DNA from: Pilatotrama ljubarskyi
Taxonomy: Eukaryota; Basidiomycota; Agaricomycetes; Polyporales; Polyporaceae
Direction of reading: 5' to 3'
Length of the DNA stretch: 64,000 nucleotides
NCBI GenBank assembly: GCA_022385805.1
Contig: MU277680.1
Coordinates: 132,693-196,692, forward strand
In this document: positions 21,001-33,588 of the stretch, piece by piece
Position numbering within the stretch: the stretch's first letter is position 1
How the letters are laid out: each line of letters starts with the position of its first letter
Program-made: the position numbers and the translations under genes
The notes under the pieces: generated by a model
Seen by the model: only the letters and a program-made list of their open reading frames with translations
The model's database searches: none
Told to the model about the DNA's origin: nothing

Positions 21001-23711
21001 TCGGCAAGAACAAAGTTGTAGACCGGTACGTCGGTGCTCCGTCCATCGCTGATTCTACTCTCATTCCTCCTCCTAGGTTGTGCCAGCTCCTCGGTCGGCC
21101 TCGCGAATACATCCAACTGCATAGAGATACCACAGTAAACCAGCTAATGTTCCAGACGGTACTAGAGAACGGCGTCATCAGGTACACCGACTCGCCCCTC
21201 CTGCGGGCCATCACACTCGGGCGAGTCATCATCATAGATGAGGCGGATAAGGCAGCAGAGCACGTCGTCGCCATCTTCCGCAGCCTGGCTGGCCATGGCC
21301 AGTTGACGCTCGCGGATGGGCGACGTGTGCGCGAGACGAAGGAACGGGAAGGCGATGTTGTGGTGCATCCGAACTTCCGCCTCATTCTATTGGCTAACCG
21401 GCCAGGCTACCGTGAGTGTATCTCCCTGAGATGCATACCGTGCACGTCGGGCTGACGATGTACGAACAGCCTTCCTTGGTAATCACTTCCTGCAAGTCCT
21501 CGGCGACAACTTCTGCTGCCATGCCGTCACCAACCCAGATATGGCGAGCGAACGCAGGCTGTTATCGCAGCTCGCTCCTCAGTTGAGCGAAGACCTCATC
21601 CTCCGCCTCGTGGCAACCTTCCACGACCTCCGCAAAGCGTACGAGAGCGGCACCGTGACCTATCCGTATTCACTGCGGGGTGAGTTTACAGTGCCACTCG
21701 GCGGCTCCAGGGAGCTCACGCGGAAGACTCCCCAACCTCAGAACTGCTGAATTTGGTACGGCACATGCAGGCATATCCTGGAGACTCGCTAGAAGAATGT
21801 CTTCGTAACGTCTTCGACTTCGACGTTTACCGACCTGAGACGATCGCTAAGCTCGCTGAGATTCTCGACCACCATGGGTAAGCCTTTGTCTTCCATTCTG
21901 CCGTTATCACCTCCCGTATGACTCGGGATCTTCTTTGATTGTCTAGGCTTGTCGTGAAGAATTTGGGTATCGGCGCTGCTCGGGAGGCAGCTCAGAAGAA
22001 GGTGCTCGACGTGAAGTTCGAGCCTAAGGGCGATACGACACTCTCGGAGCCCAAGTACGGCAAAGACGATCCCGACAACCAACCTCACACTGGAGGGAAT
22101 ACTTGGGCAGGTGGGGTACGTACTTGTGAGACTCCCCCTTTGCTACCTGCTGATGGACGTGTCAGACCGGCGGCCGTGACACGGCAGGTCTCGGCGGGAG
22201 AGGCGGATATATGCGTCTCTTCAAGGGGCATGACATTAAGCAGGTGTGACCATGATGCAGTCTGCGATGAGATTAAGCAATAGGAACATCAGACTCACGC
22301 CCATGCAGGTCCCAGATGCGTTGAAGAACGACGTGCCCGACCATGTCAAGGAACGTGCCCGCGAGATGGCTCGCCAAGAGCTCGCGCGGCGCCTAGAGGA
22401 GCTCAGCATGAGCGCAGGCGAAGCCAAGGGCTATACCATGCTCTTTGAGGCTGTCGAAGGCCACATCGCGCAACTGCATGACCTGCTCGAGAGTGCGTCA
22501 CTGTTGTGCTCCATCGTTTCATGCTGTCTTAATCGATGCCTCACGCAGATCTTGCCGCACGGGAGGAGGAGCGTATCTGGGTGAAACGCCAGACCGACGG
22601 CGAGCTGGATGATAGCAGGCTCACGGAAGGCTTGACGGGCGAAGCGACGGTGTATAAGCGGCGTGGCATGGCGAAGCCAGAGTTGGGCCGCCCGCAGCTC
22701 AAGTAAGCATGCTGCTTCTTTCTGGCGGCAGCTAGTCTAACATGCAGGGTTTGCAGACCAAAGCGCATCCGCTTCCTGTTCGACGTCAGCGCATCCATGT
22801 AAGTGGAACTCTAGTCTGTTTCCTCGCTGGGAATTGACAGATCGCGGCAGGTATCGCTTCCAGTACGACGGACGCCTCAAGCGCAGCATGGAGACAGGTA
22901 GGCCATTCGAACGCAATGGATGCGATTATCATCCTCAATTGTACTGCAGCGGTCATGCTCATGGAGACCTTTGATCGACTCACACGCAAGGAGAAGTACG
23001 TCTGGGATGTAAGTAGGAAAACTAGTCGGACTTGGCAGTTGCTGACATCCCGCCCTCCAGATCTACGGCCATGTAGGTTTCGCCGCCCTTGCTGGACGGC
23101 GTCCTTGCTGATATGTGTAGTCTGGTGACTCTGCCTCTATACCCCTGGTCGAGGCGGGGCAGGATCTCGAGGTCCGAGACCGGTGGAAGGTGGTCGATAA
23201 GATGGAGATGATCACCCAGTACACCTTCGCCGGAGACTACACATGTACGTTGCCCGTCCTCGCACAACTGCAACCACCGCCATCTGACGCGTCCGTGTCA
23301 GTGGAAGCAATCGACAAAGCAGTGGCTGAGGTCGCGAAGTTCGACGCGGGTGCGTTCTCCGCTCCAGCAGTCCCTGGCTATGAGTTTCGTCTGACATATG
23401 TGCAGACGATTGGTTCGTCGTCGCCATCACAGACGCTAACTTTGCGCGGTACGGTATCACTGCGGAGGACCTCCAACGGGTGATGAACCGCAATCCGAAG
23501 GTGCACACTGCGCTCGTCTGCATCGGTGAAGGTGCCGAGGCGACATGGTACGTGCCTTGCCCGTGTCATGCGACGCAGCCGTACTGATCTCGTGTGTGCT
23601 CGCTGGTACAGGATTCCCAAGAACCTCCCGGGGCGCGGCTACCGCGTTTCAAACACAGCAGACATCCCTGCGGTATTGCGGAGTATCCTGTCTACCATGA
23701 TCGACCACTAG
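18046..23711 (+). CDS. VWA8-type AAA ATPase with C-terminal von Willebrand A domain
   Basis: About 23 exons spell roughly 1,400 residues. The first AAA module has a degenerate P-loop (LLSQPGPYARRLAL) and conserved VWA8 segments (HRDVGETELKQ.REI, VLNNLLENREM). The second has GNQGVGKNK (Walker A, exons from 20702 and 20997) and VIIIDEADKA (Walker B, near 21230). The C-terminal VWA domain carries the MIDAS motif FDVSASM (22770-22798) and ends at 23711. Human VWA8 is a mitochondrial ATPase of poorly known role. The first intron (18321-18628) is a long GC-AG intron with consensus AG|GCAAGT. A 12-nt exon (23061-23072, IYGH) lies in the VWA part. The start at 18046 is the first ATG before conserved sequence; the protein is shorter than animal forms. 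Confidence 0.9.
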
Positions 23712-24395
23712 AATATGGTCCCGAGGCGTCGATGCGACTATGTAGCTTGATCAAGCATCATGCACGTACTTACGCCAGTAATGTCGGCCAATTGGACAAG
23801 TTGTGAGAAGTGTGGCAGATTCCTCGAGTCTATACCAACAGGTCTCGAGCCGCGCTGATGAGTACAGACGATGCGCTAAGCGACTTCGGTCCTGCATCCA
23901 ACCCGCATCGCTGTCCGCCCTGTGGCGGCCGTGTGGCATGTGGGCGCTACGCCCAATGCCAATCCGCTGCGGCGTCCTCACACACACACTTTCACCAAGT
24001 CTCCTCGTATCTGCCCTGCCAAGGTTCTCCTGTAGTGCTGCGTGAGCGAAACCAGTGCATTTCTCCACCTCCTTCGCGCTGGGGACCCGGGTTGGAGGCT
24101 GTGCTCAAGTTCTGGTCTCGAGAGTATACTGACTGTACCTGTAAAACCATCGGTCGCATAAGATGAATCAGGTGTTTGGTGATGCGCGTGCAGTATGGCA
24201 GAGGACCCACCCTGCACTGTCGGATTCTCTTATAAGCCATCACCATCACCGACCCCTGTACCCGCGGAGGCTGCGTTTTGGGCCTTCTTTCGAAGCGGCA
24301 ATCCGACTTCTCGAACCCGCAGGACCCCGCTACCGTGACCTATACCCGTCGGGTACTGCCAGCCCCCTACAGAAACCGTCACGGAGGTGCCTACG
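23712..24395. other. Intergenic, no gene seen
   Basis: The short frames overlap on both strands and show no domain. The right end is the promoter side of the first peptidase gene. Confidence 0.5.
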
Positions 24396-26673
24396 ATGGC
24401 CGTCCTGCACGCAATAATCGGCTTGTATCTGCTGGGTTCAACACTATTGTTCGGACAGGTTTGGGCAGCTTCTCCTGCGCTCACTGACGAGTACAAGTTG
24501 TTTAAGGTGGGCCATGTGGAATGGTCCACCTGTACTGGCGACGGCGTCGTACCCGGTGCGGAGTGTGGATTTGCGATGTGAGCGGCCTGCGTTCATGTTC
24601 TACGATCGGCTTGCGATGCTGACGCGGTATCATGTAGCGTCCCGCTCGACTACTTTAACGCGAGCGCGGGTGTCGCAAAGATCGCTCTTGGGCGGTATAA
24701 TGCCACCAGCGGGAAGAAAAAGGGCAGCGTCTTCCTTAATCCTGGTGGACCGGGCGGGCCAGGCGTGAGCTTGGCCACGTCCTCGGGCCCGGACTTTCAA
24801 CAAATCGTACGTGCGGACGTGCTCGCGTGATTTACGCGATCCGGGGAGACTGACCTTCCTCGTCTCAGATCGGCAAAGAGTATGACATGATTGGTTTTGA
24901 CCCCCGAGGAATCGGTCAGACAGAGTACGACCAGTGGCGTACAAAGCTCTCCGCGAAGGCTGATTTGAGTGCTCTAGGCCTGTTACACAATGCTTTCCAA
25001 GTCCCGAGGCTCGCCAGGCCTTCATAGCGAACACGGTACTCGACCGCGGCTATGACGTCTCCCCAAACGTCTCCGACCCTGCCAACCGCTACCATCTCAT
25101 CCAGACTCAGCGAGACGCGAATGCTCTGTACAAGACGCAGTTCGAAATCTGCGCACAGACTATGGGCGACGGCCTCCGGTACATGGGCACCAGCACCGTC
25201 GTTCGCGACATTGTCTTCATCACCAGTCTGTTGGAGGGCAAGGATGCTCTGGTGTATGTATTTCGACATGGTTTTCTCTTGAAGGATGCTGATACCGCAT
25301 GCCATAGGAACTTCTATGGCCTATCGTATGGGACGGCGATCGGCGCGTACCTCGTGAACATGTGAGTATTTTGCATGACAGCAGAGTTGCCCTCTCACAG
25401 CAACCTATCACTGTAGGTTCCCTGATCGCGTCGGCCACGTCGTGATAGACGGAGTCCTGGATGCTGTGGACTGGTCAAGTAGGTGACAAACAATTAAAAA
25501 ATGCGTAGAGAATTGACCGCAACCCGTAGGCGTGCCCTCCTACAAGTGGGAGCGAGACTTCCTCGTGGATACAGACAATGTTTACAAGCTGTTCATGTCA
25601 GAATGTGCGAAAGTGAGTATCGTAGGCCCAGATACTCGCCAATTTCCTCTCGCTGACATCTTCTATTATAGGCTGGACCTTCGCAGTGCGCGTTGGCGAA
25701 GCACGCCAACGACACTGGCGACGCTGTTCTCGCACGCCTGGAGTCATTCATCAACAATCTGTACTTCCAACCCTTGGCCGTTCCGAACGCTGACATCCCC
25801 GGCATCCTCACCAGCGGTCGTACACGATGTCAGTCCATCGCACGACGTAGTTCCTTCACAAGCTGACGCATGTGACAGTGTATATCATGGGCGCCCTCGT
25901 CTCACCCATGTCTTGGCCAAATGCCGCAGCGGCGCTCGCACAAGCCATGGCGGGCAACGGCACGGCCGTGCTCAACAGCGTCAACACGAAGGACCTCAAG
26001 GACCTCGAGCGCTCCGCCGTGTCCTGCAACGACAACAAGCCCTTCGCACCACCCACGCCCGAGGAGGTTATCGACGAGCAGCTCTACGACACCGAGCACG
26101 TATCGCGCTTCTCGCTCACGGTCGTTATCTCCGAGCCGGACGCGGGCTGTCAGTTCTGGCCGGTCACGCCGCCGGAGCGATTCCTTGGCCCCTGGAACCA
26201 CACCCTCCGGAACCCGATGCTCATCATCAGCAATACGGTGCGTGTTGACTCAGGATTGGTCTGGGTGTGAACGCTGACAGGATGCTTGGCTATTCTGGCG
26301 TTGTAGTTGGACCCTGCTACCCCGCTCGCGAGTGGCAAACGTGCTCTTAAGAGGCAAGGCAAGAAGTCCGCGGGCCTGCTCGTGCAGGATGGACCAGGGG
26401 TAAGTCGTCGAACTCGTAATCCGCTCTACTGTGAGATTGGCTAACTTCTTCGCGCGCCAGCATACATCCTTTGCCCTACCGTCGCTATGCACAGCTCAGC
26501 ACGTGCGCACCTACTTTGCGAATGGCACACTCCCCGCGGAGGGTACTGTGTGCCCTGTGGACGTCCTGCCCTTCGAGAGCCACAGCTCTGGTGTCCACCT
26601 TGCGATGGTAGCGACAGAAGACATGAAGACTTTGGAGAGCCTGACGCGGATTAAGGATGCTTTATTCGGGTGA
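24396..26673 (+). CDS. Secreted S33-family serine peptidase, TAP-like alpha/beta hydrolase
   Basis: About ten exons. The first exons are 24396-24577, 24638-24806 and 24869-24927, then the next starts near 24980. A signal peptide (hydrophobic residues 5-24) precedes the alpha/beta-hydrolase core. Visible are the oxyanion region NPGGPGGPG, FDPRGIG, the nucleophile elbow GLSYG (about 25320), the acidic residue in LDPATPL (about 26310) and the catalytic His in GHTSFALPS, at the start of the last exon (26461-26673). C-terminal TAP-like features and paired cysteines (CQFWP, CTAQH, CPVD) are present. The family removes N-terminal peptides or Pro-containing ends; the exact substrate is unknown. A paralogue follows in tandem at 27065. 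Confidence 0.85.
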
Positions 26674-27064
26674 GAGCGCCGATCCACTTGCTTGCGCATG
26701 TATTGGGAGGCGATGTCGTGCTGCCTCACGCATATGGACTTGCGACATGATATGCTAGGACCTCTTAGGACTATCGAATACGGTATTTGGCTAGAATGCG
26801 AACATCTTAGTACATGGAACAGCTCTACAACAGCATACTCTTTGAACGACTTCGCGCCAGATGCGCGAGTGGCACGAAGAGGAGTCTCGGAGTTCTGTTC
26901 TACCTCCATTCCGTTGACGCGATTGGACGCGCGACATAGCGCGAGGTGCGCGCGCCGCGCTACGAGCACTGTCGTCACCGCTGCGGTACCGACGTTCTGT
27001 CAACCATGTTCGCACCTCCGGGTCTTGTCACTTTCCCACCTGCCCTCCTCGGTGTCTTACCACC
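26674..27064. other. Short spacer between tandem peptidase genes
   Basis: It contains the 3' flank of the first gene and the promoter of the second. No other gene or repeat was seen. Confidence 0.45.
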
Positions 27065-29434
27065 ATGAACGACTACTACAACTGGGGTGTTGACGCTGAG
27101 AAACTACGCTACAATGGCGCCAGCTATGCTCTGAGGAAGTCCTCCTCGTCCCGGACGAAGTGGTTCGGACGCGCTGCGCTCTTCATAGGCTTCTGCCTCG
27201 CTTGCTCGACCTTGCTGAAGAGGCACTACTATGTCAAAAAGAGCGGCCTGGAAGGACAGGGTGGACATATCATAGGCGAGTTGAAGTGGTGGGCTTGTAA
27301 CGGGGAGAACATGGCCCCCGGGGCAGAGTGCGGGTATGCAATGTGAGTCTTTGTATATTCTCGCTGCTCGGACGTGGCATTGGTGCGAGCTGAATTGGAT
27401 TTCCGTGCAGCGTCCCGCTGGACTACTTCAACGCCAGCGCGGGCATAGCCAAGATTGCCCTTGGACGCTACAAGGCGACGAGCCCGAGCAGGAAAGGCAG
27501 CGTGTTCCTCAACCCCGGCGGACCTGGGGGAGCGGGCAAGAGCCTCGCGACCATCTCAGGCCCCAGCTTCCAGCGACTGGTACGTGCGGCGCGACATATG
27601 CTAGGTGTGCCGTCGCTAACGGTATCAGGTCGGGGAGGAGTACGACATGATCGGCTTCGACCCGCGAGGCATCGGGGAGACTGAGTGCGGAATTCCCTGC
27701 TTTCCTGTTACATGTCCGGATGCTGAGCGGCCTACCAAGGCCCAAGACCCAATGCTTCCCCAGCCCCGAGGCGCACGCTGCTTTCATCGCCAACACTGTC
27801 CTCGAGCGCGGATATGACGTTGGCCCGAACCTGACGGACCCTCTGAACCGCAATCATCTCGTTCAACTGCAGAGGGACGCGGATTCTCTGTGGCAGACAC
27901 AGTTCGAGATCTGCGCTCAGACGATGGGCGAGCGCTTGAAGTACATGGGGACGAGCACTGTCGCCCGAGACATAGACTTCATCACCACCCTTTTGGACGG
28001 CGAGGACGCGTTGATGTGAGTGCTAATGAGGATCACGGAAGACTGACGCTTAACCTAACAGACACTGCCTAGAAACTTTTATGGTCTCTCGTATGGCACT
28101 GTCATTGGGCAATACCTCGTGAACATGTATGGCCATACCTTCTCCGTTCACGTAGCTTCCACGACTGACCGTCTATAGATTCCCGCGCAGGGTGGGGCGC
28201 GTCGTGATAGACGGCGTGGTAGATGCTATCGCCTGGGCGAGTAAGTCGCTACGCTTCGCCTCAGATAGCTGCTCTCGTTGACCGCGTTTCACAGCACTAC
28301 CCTCATACAAGTGGGAACGCTTTTGGCAGACCTCTACTGATACGGCATACGATATGTTCATGGCTGCTTGCGCCAAGGTCGGATTATCCACTTGCACCTA
28401 TATCGGTCGCTCATACCTGACACGCACGCAGGCTGGACCGTCGGGGTGCGCCTTGGCGAGGAAGGACGACGAAGATCCCGCCGACATTCTTGCCCGTGTA
28501 GAATCATTCGTAAAGGAGTTGTACTACAAGCCGCTGGCCGTACCGAACGCCACAATCCCCGGCATTTTGACAAACGGTCGTGCGCGCCGTCAGTTGTCCC
28601 ACTTGCTGTCATATACATGCGCTCACCAATATGTGCTAGTATTCCTTCTAGGCGCACTTGAGTCCCCATCCTCGTGGCCAGGTGCTGCGCGCGCGTTCAA
28701 CCAAGCCATGAGCGGCGACGGCGCTGTAGTCTTGAACAGCCTGCATAACAGCCAGTACCTCAGCGACCTCGAACGCTCGGCGGTATCATGCAATGACAAC
28801 AAGCCGTTTCCCGCTCCGACGCCCGAGGAGGTTATCGACGAGCAGCTGTATGTCCTCGAGCACGTCTCGCAATTCGGCCTTGCGGTGGTCGTATCGGAGC
28901 CGGACGCGGGATGTCAATTCTGGCCCGTCACGCCCCCGGAGCGCTTCCTTGGCCCATGGAACCACACCCTGCGGAACCCGATATTGATCATCAGCAATAC
29001 GGTGCGTCGCAGTATCCGAAGCTGCGATAAGCGCAGGGCGCGGTGCGCAGAATGCGGACTGATGCGTGTGCGTGACAGGCTGATCCAGCGACGCCACTCG
29101 TAAACGGGAAGCTGGTACACGAGACTCTCGGAAACTCTTCGCGACTGCTGGTGCAAGACAGCCCTGGGGTAAGTCTGGACTAACACTTCGTTTCTACGGA
29201 AAGTCTGACTTTATGCTGCTACAGCACTGTTCACTGGCGCTCCCATCCCTTTGCACAGTCAGGGCTATGCGCGCGTTCTTCGCCAACGGGACGCTCCCGC
29301 AGGAGGGAACCGTTTGCTCGGTCGATGCGTCGCCCTTCCCGCAGCACGCCGGCAGCGTCGAGCTGTACTCTGCGGAGGACGAGGAGATCCTCGAGAGCGT
29401 GAGGCGCGCTGCGGACGTCGTGTTCGGGAGGTGA
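27065..29434 (+). CDS. Membrane-anchored S33-family serine peptidase, TAP-like paralogue
   Basis: A tandem duplicate of the gene at 24396, with introns in the same places. Instead of a signal peptide it has about 35 polar N-terminal residues followed by one hydrophobic helix (RAALFIGFCLACSTLL), suggesting a type II membrane protein. Core motifs: NPGGPGGAG, FDPRGIGETEPKTQCF (joined across an intron ending at CCAAG 27739), nucleophile GLSYG, acidic ADPATPL, and catalytic His in GHCSLALPS in the last exon (from 29226). All three catalytic residues are present, so it should be active. The substrate is unknown; location is inferred from the N-terminus. Confidence 0.83.
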
Positions 29435-30151
29435 CAATTTGAGTTCTGCGTAGCCTGCGGTTGAGTGATCGCAGAGGCCCGCGGGAGGGAGTCGGGTTTA
29501 GCGTCTGTGCGTATTTAATTGATCTTCGCAGGCAATGTCAAGGTGTTGAGTGCTCGCTATAGGCATGGCGGTGTCTCCGTATGAGTGTTTCTGCGAAATC
29601 TCCGCAGATTTCGTGTGATTAGGCCGCACCCCTGCTTTTCGCGAAAACCCCTTAGTGAGTCAACCCATCCAGTGAGTCCGATTACTCTTGTTGTGTTGAG
29701 TATATGATAGAATTACTATTGACTATCGGTTATTTCTAGGGTTTCCCTAATAATCGAACTAGCGGATGCACGATGCAGAGGCTTGCGCCGCAGGATGTCG
29801 CCGAGCTCACCCCGCGGTTGGTTCCTCGTGAACTGCGCCGTCAGTGACTGCGCGCTACTCACTCCTATCGGTTTGCTCTCCGCGCCGACCTCGCATGACA
29901 GTTGCTGAACAGGCTGGGAGCGTGTGGCCTGAAAGTTATGAGCCAGTGCAGCCTGCAGAGAGGAAGGTATATAAGTTGCGAGACGTCGATGAGATACGCC
30001 AGTTCCAAGACTTCCTACAACGACCTGGTGTCCTTCTGTCCTTCGCTGCTCATTGGCATCCTTTATCGACCAGGCGTCGAACAAGCCCTCCCGCTCCTTC
30101 ACGTCATAACCATCCTCCTTCAACCTCCTATATAATCCTTGTGCTACAGTC
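29435..30151. other. Intergenic with promoter of small secreted protein gene A
   Basis: No gene is seen. The stretch ends in the promoter of the next gene, including the TATA box listed separately. A frame at 29716-30168 on the minus strand runs across this promoter and is not supported. Confidence 0.45.
29968..29974 (+). promoter_or_regulatory. TATA box of small secreted protein gene A
   Basis: TATATAA lies about 180 bases before the ATG at 30152. The two paralogues have a TATA box at nearly the same distance, which supports this one over the TATATAA at 30129 that almost touches the start codon. Confidence 0.5.
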
Positions 30152-30801
30152 ATGGTCAACATGCGCACTTTGCTCGCTGTCCCCTTCGCGGCTCTCGCGT
30201 CTCAGGTTGCTATTGCAGGTGAGCCGGTCACTTCTGCTTCTCCACGGCTGTGACGCTGACACAATATGCTAGCTCCCGCTCGCCGTCAGCTCGGCGACCT
30301 GCAATGCAACATTGACCGCGGCGAGATCATCTTCAACGTAGGCCAGCTCGCCTCGACCGTCGCGAGCATCTCTAACGCCACTGGATTTGCGTCCGCGTAC
30401 GTGTCTCCGTTTGTTGCAACCCGACTCCGTCCGAACACACACTGATTGTCTATGTCTAGCAACAACACGGCGGACGCCGATCTGAAGACCCTGCAGACTG
30501 GTGTCCAAGGCGTGGCCGGCGCCGTGAAGGGAATCATTCTCACCCTTGCCAACGGCGAGAACGCGCCCCCGGATTTGCGTACCCAAGTCGCGCATAACCT
30601 CACGGACATCAGGCTCGCACTGGGAAATCTATCCTCGTACGTCTCTTCATAGCCAGGAATACCGTGGAAGGACGAAGGGCTGAGCTGCGACTCGAATGAC
30701 CTAGATCCGACAACACCACGTCTGCCCTGCTGAACATGGCCAACACCCAGCTCATCAACGCGGACCTCGCGGCGACTGGTGTGTTCACCAATTGCAAGTA
30801 G
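30152..30801 (+). CDS. Small secreted two-cysteine protein, paralogue A
   Basis: Exons 30152-30218, 30273-30396, 30460-30636 and 30705-30801 (67, 124, 177 and 97 nt) give 154 residues. A signal peptide of about 21 residues is followed by APARRQL, a possible Kex2 site. The mature part is alpha-helical in pattern (alternating small and aliphatic residues) with one cysteine at LQCNIDR and one at the very end (NCK), which could pair. Several N-glycosylation sequons are present (NAT, NNT, NLT). Function is unknown; the shape recalls fungal hydrophobic-surface-binding or other wall-associated small proteins, but I see no firm family match. A second ATG at codon 4 is possible. Related genes: 31819 (+) and 43725 (-). 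Confidence 0.8.
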
Positions 30802-31818
30802 GCGGGACGTCGTACTACCGCGACCGTGACTTCCAGTCGCGGTGAGGGCAGATGGTGCCAGGACTACCGTGTCGTTGTGACTGCACATGTGGACTCGTCT
30901 AGAGACTCGGGACTGGCATGTTGACTGGATTCGGCGCATTCAGGCAATATAGGACTCCGAGTTCTTCCTTAGTGTGGACATAGCCCGTTGAGTCTGTTCC
31001 GCCACAAATTCGAACCTGTCGCGGGACTATGGGATCTTGGAGGTGCGTTCGGATCCGGGCCCGCCAACGTCCGAGCGACTGCGCAGAGTCGGCGTGGGAA
31101 CAACATACGAACCCTCTTCTCAGACTGGGTCTTCTCCGCGCTGGTGGAATGCTTTAAGCTTCTCCTTCGTCGCCATGGTCGGCGGAATGTTGCGAGCATG
31201 CTGCACCACTGGTCTTAGCAACTGGATCAGAACAACCAGTCATCTTGTTTGCTGCATGTGCTTTGGGGAGTACTCCGCGACTGCGTGGGCGACAAGTTAA
31301 GATACGCCTCGCGTTGCTCGCTGGTTTCTACTCAGGTACTCTCATGCCCCTTCAACTATGTCATATGAGTCCACTCAAGTATTCCTATCTCCAGATATAC
31401 CGCCCTTGCACTATACTAGGCGAGAGTGTGCATGCACCCGATCATCCTGCGATCGTCCTGAGGTCGTCGCCATGGGATCGTAGTAGCTGATATCCCGCAC
31501 GTCGCTGCACTGCTTGCCTGGACCAAGGATGAGCAAGGCCTCGCTCGCGCTCACATGCTATCTCACCGAAAGCGTCACTCATCTCCATCGGCGTCTCCAT
31601 GGAGAGTTCTCTGGAGCTGGACCCTGCTGGAGACCATATTGTATAAGAGGGCGCCCCCGTCGCAGAGCAGGACTTGAGTCGCTTTCTCCTCGTCCCTTCC
31701 TGAGTTGACCCTTAGCAGCCCGGTGCTGTTTCTTTGGAGCCTTCTGCCTTTCCAGTACAATCCTTGCCTATCGTCTTTGAGGCTTTCCCGAGTCTTCTCC
31801 TTCCTGCAGCATCGCACT
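30802..31818. other. Intergenic between paralogues A and B
   Basis: No gene is seen over about 1 kb. The right end carries the promoter of gene B. Some frames exceed 75 codons but have no support. Confidence 0.45.
31642..31647 (+). promoter_or_regulatory. TATA-like box of small secreted protein gene B
   Basis: TATAAG lies 177 bases before the ATG at 31819, similar in distance to the boxes of paralogues A and C. A C/T-rich stretch follows just before the ATG. Confidence 0.45.
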
Positions 31819-32489
31819 ATGGTCCGCTTCGTCGCCGTCGCCTTCGTTCTCTCGTCGCTCCTTGCGGGTTCGCAGATATACGCTGGTATGTCATACTGTA
31901 TGCGCTGCGTCTCCAGATGATACTCGGCTGATACTTCGCCAAGCCCCCGCAGGAGACATCGTCGCACGACAGATCGGAAACCTGCAATGCAACATTGATC
32001 GTCTGAGCATCGTGACCGGCTTGGCGGACACGCAGAAGACCCTGAAGACGCTATCGACCGAGCTGGCCTCGTACGTTCTCTTGCCCTCTACCTCATTCGC
32101 TGGTCGGAAGCTTACGCGGCGAGTTTTCCAGTGATGAGACGGCGGCCTCGAGCATCAAGTCGATTCAGGACAGCGTCTCGGGCGCGCAGAGCGCGATCGG
32201 GGTCATCGGCAAAGCGCTCATCACCGGCCAGAAAGCCCCCGCGGAGGCGCGCGACCAGGTGCTGGGCAACCTGACCGTAGCCCACGACGCCCTCGCCGCG
32301 ATCAACTCGTGAGTTACAGTTGCAGCCCGTGTGCGCACACGGAAGTGGGCCAGCGGAGTTTCTGACCGAGATCGCGGATGCTGGTTGCACAGGACGGACT
32401 CGACCGCGGCTGCGGATCTCCAGAAGGCGCTGACGCAGCTGACGAACGCGCAGCTGGCCGGGGAGGGCGTGGTCAACAACTGCAAGTGA
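31819..32489 (+). CDS. Small secreted two-cysteine protein, paralogue B
   Basis: Exons 31819-31885, 31944-32070, 32132-32308 and 32393-32489 (67, 127, 177 and 97 nt) give 155 residues. It has a signal peptide, then the family core GNLQCNIDRLSIV and SVSGAQSAIGVIGKAL, and the terminal NNCK with the second cysteine. The helical small-residue pattern is the same as in paralogues A and C, and it is closest to C in sequence. The acceptor of exon 2 could also be at the nearby CGCAG, which would shorten the start of the mature protein by two residues. Secreted or wall-bound; function unknown. Confidence 0.82.
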
Positions 32490-32748
32490 GCACGGTGCGC
32501 GGGCGGAGGTGATGGACGTTTCGGAAGACGTGCTGCTAAGCCCCTGTGAATACGGACACTGGGAATGGATCGGGTTGGGTGGCGACTCCTTCGCCGACGG
32601 ACTTACCCTCCTCGACCAGATCGCGAACCAGCTGCGCGGATCGCACCGTTTCGTGCTCAGGTAACCAAACTCTAGAAGACCACCTGGAAGCGTACCGCTG
32701 GTTGACGTCTTGAGGAAAGGCCCACGCTTGCTTGACCGGAAAGAACGT

Positions 32749-33110
32749 CCTATCGCGCCTTTCGGTGCCGAGCACGCGCAATCGAGGACCACCAACGCAT
32801 TTTAGTATTTTGTATGTTATGCGGGGCCTATTACATCGCCAAGCAGACCCAAGCGCCCCGTCGATGCATGACAGCCGCGGCCCCGCTGACAGCGGTCAAG
32901 TACTCGCTGTGGCATTGGCACACGAACGTCGGATGAGGCGGGCTCTCAAGCAGTCTAGCTGGGGCAACTGCCACGTCGGAGTAACTCGATTGTGGTGGCA
33001 CCACTACGATAGTACAGTTCGCGAAGCTCGCGAACACTCGCTGGTATTCAAGAAGGTGGTCCTGAAAGGGAAATTTCATTCCTGCCGTAAAGACGAAGAT
33101 GGCAGGGCGA
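32749..33110. repeat. Diverged duplicated non-coding segment, copy 1
   Basis: This stretch downstream of gene B matches 36087-36453 in order and direction: CGCCTTTCGGTGCCGAG, GAGGCGG.CTCTCAAGCA, ACTCGATTGT, TAGTACAGTTCG, then AAGACGAAGATGGCAGG. It ends in a possible hairpin (CCTGCC near 33081 pairing with GGCAGG near 33101). No long frame is shared, so the similarity looks non-coding: an old segmental copy or a transposon remnant. Confidence 0.6.
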
Positions 33111-33261
33111 GTATAGCCTCTTCCATGCCGCAGTGAAAGGGACCGGTTGTCTGAGAGTACTCTGCCAAAGTGACTGCACGCGTCGGCCGCCGCCACCCAG
33201 GCTTCAACCTGGTGTTCTGTCGCATTGGACAGTATGCAAATGCTTTCAACTGCGGCGGCCT

Positions 33262-33588
33262 TCAAACCCCCCGCGGCCGCGCATTGAGTTTCGGGGCGGT
33301 GGCAGGCGGGTCTTCGTCGCTCGAGGTCTTGACCAATTCGGTAGCAGAGACGAGCCAGGCGGCGAGGAGGAAGGCGTCCATCGCGAGGGGCCCGGACTGG
33401 AGCTCGTCGATATCGTCGCCGATGTCCCGCATAGTCGCTTCGACGTAAGTCTTGAGCATGCGTGCGCCTTGGAGGACGGAGGTACAGTGCTTGATGGTGG
33501 AAGGGATGCTGCGGAAGACGGCGCGTTCAACCTGTACATGTAGTCCGGTCAGCCGGAGATGTCTAATATGCACATGGCAGGGAGCCAA
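33262..33588 (-). pseudogene. Possible small gene or gene fragment
   Basis: A 108-codon frame whose inner part (about 33262-33530) has coding-like third-position GC and helix-like residues (EATMRDIGDDIDELQ, MDAFLLAAWLV). No signal peptide, partner exon or known domain could be found, and the first 17 residues lie in the repeat-containing DNA at 33541-33588. It may be a short real gene, a remnant or chance. Confidence 0.25.
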
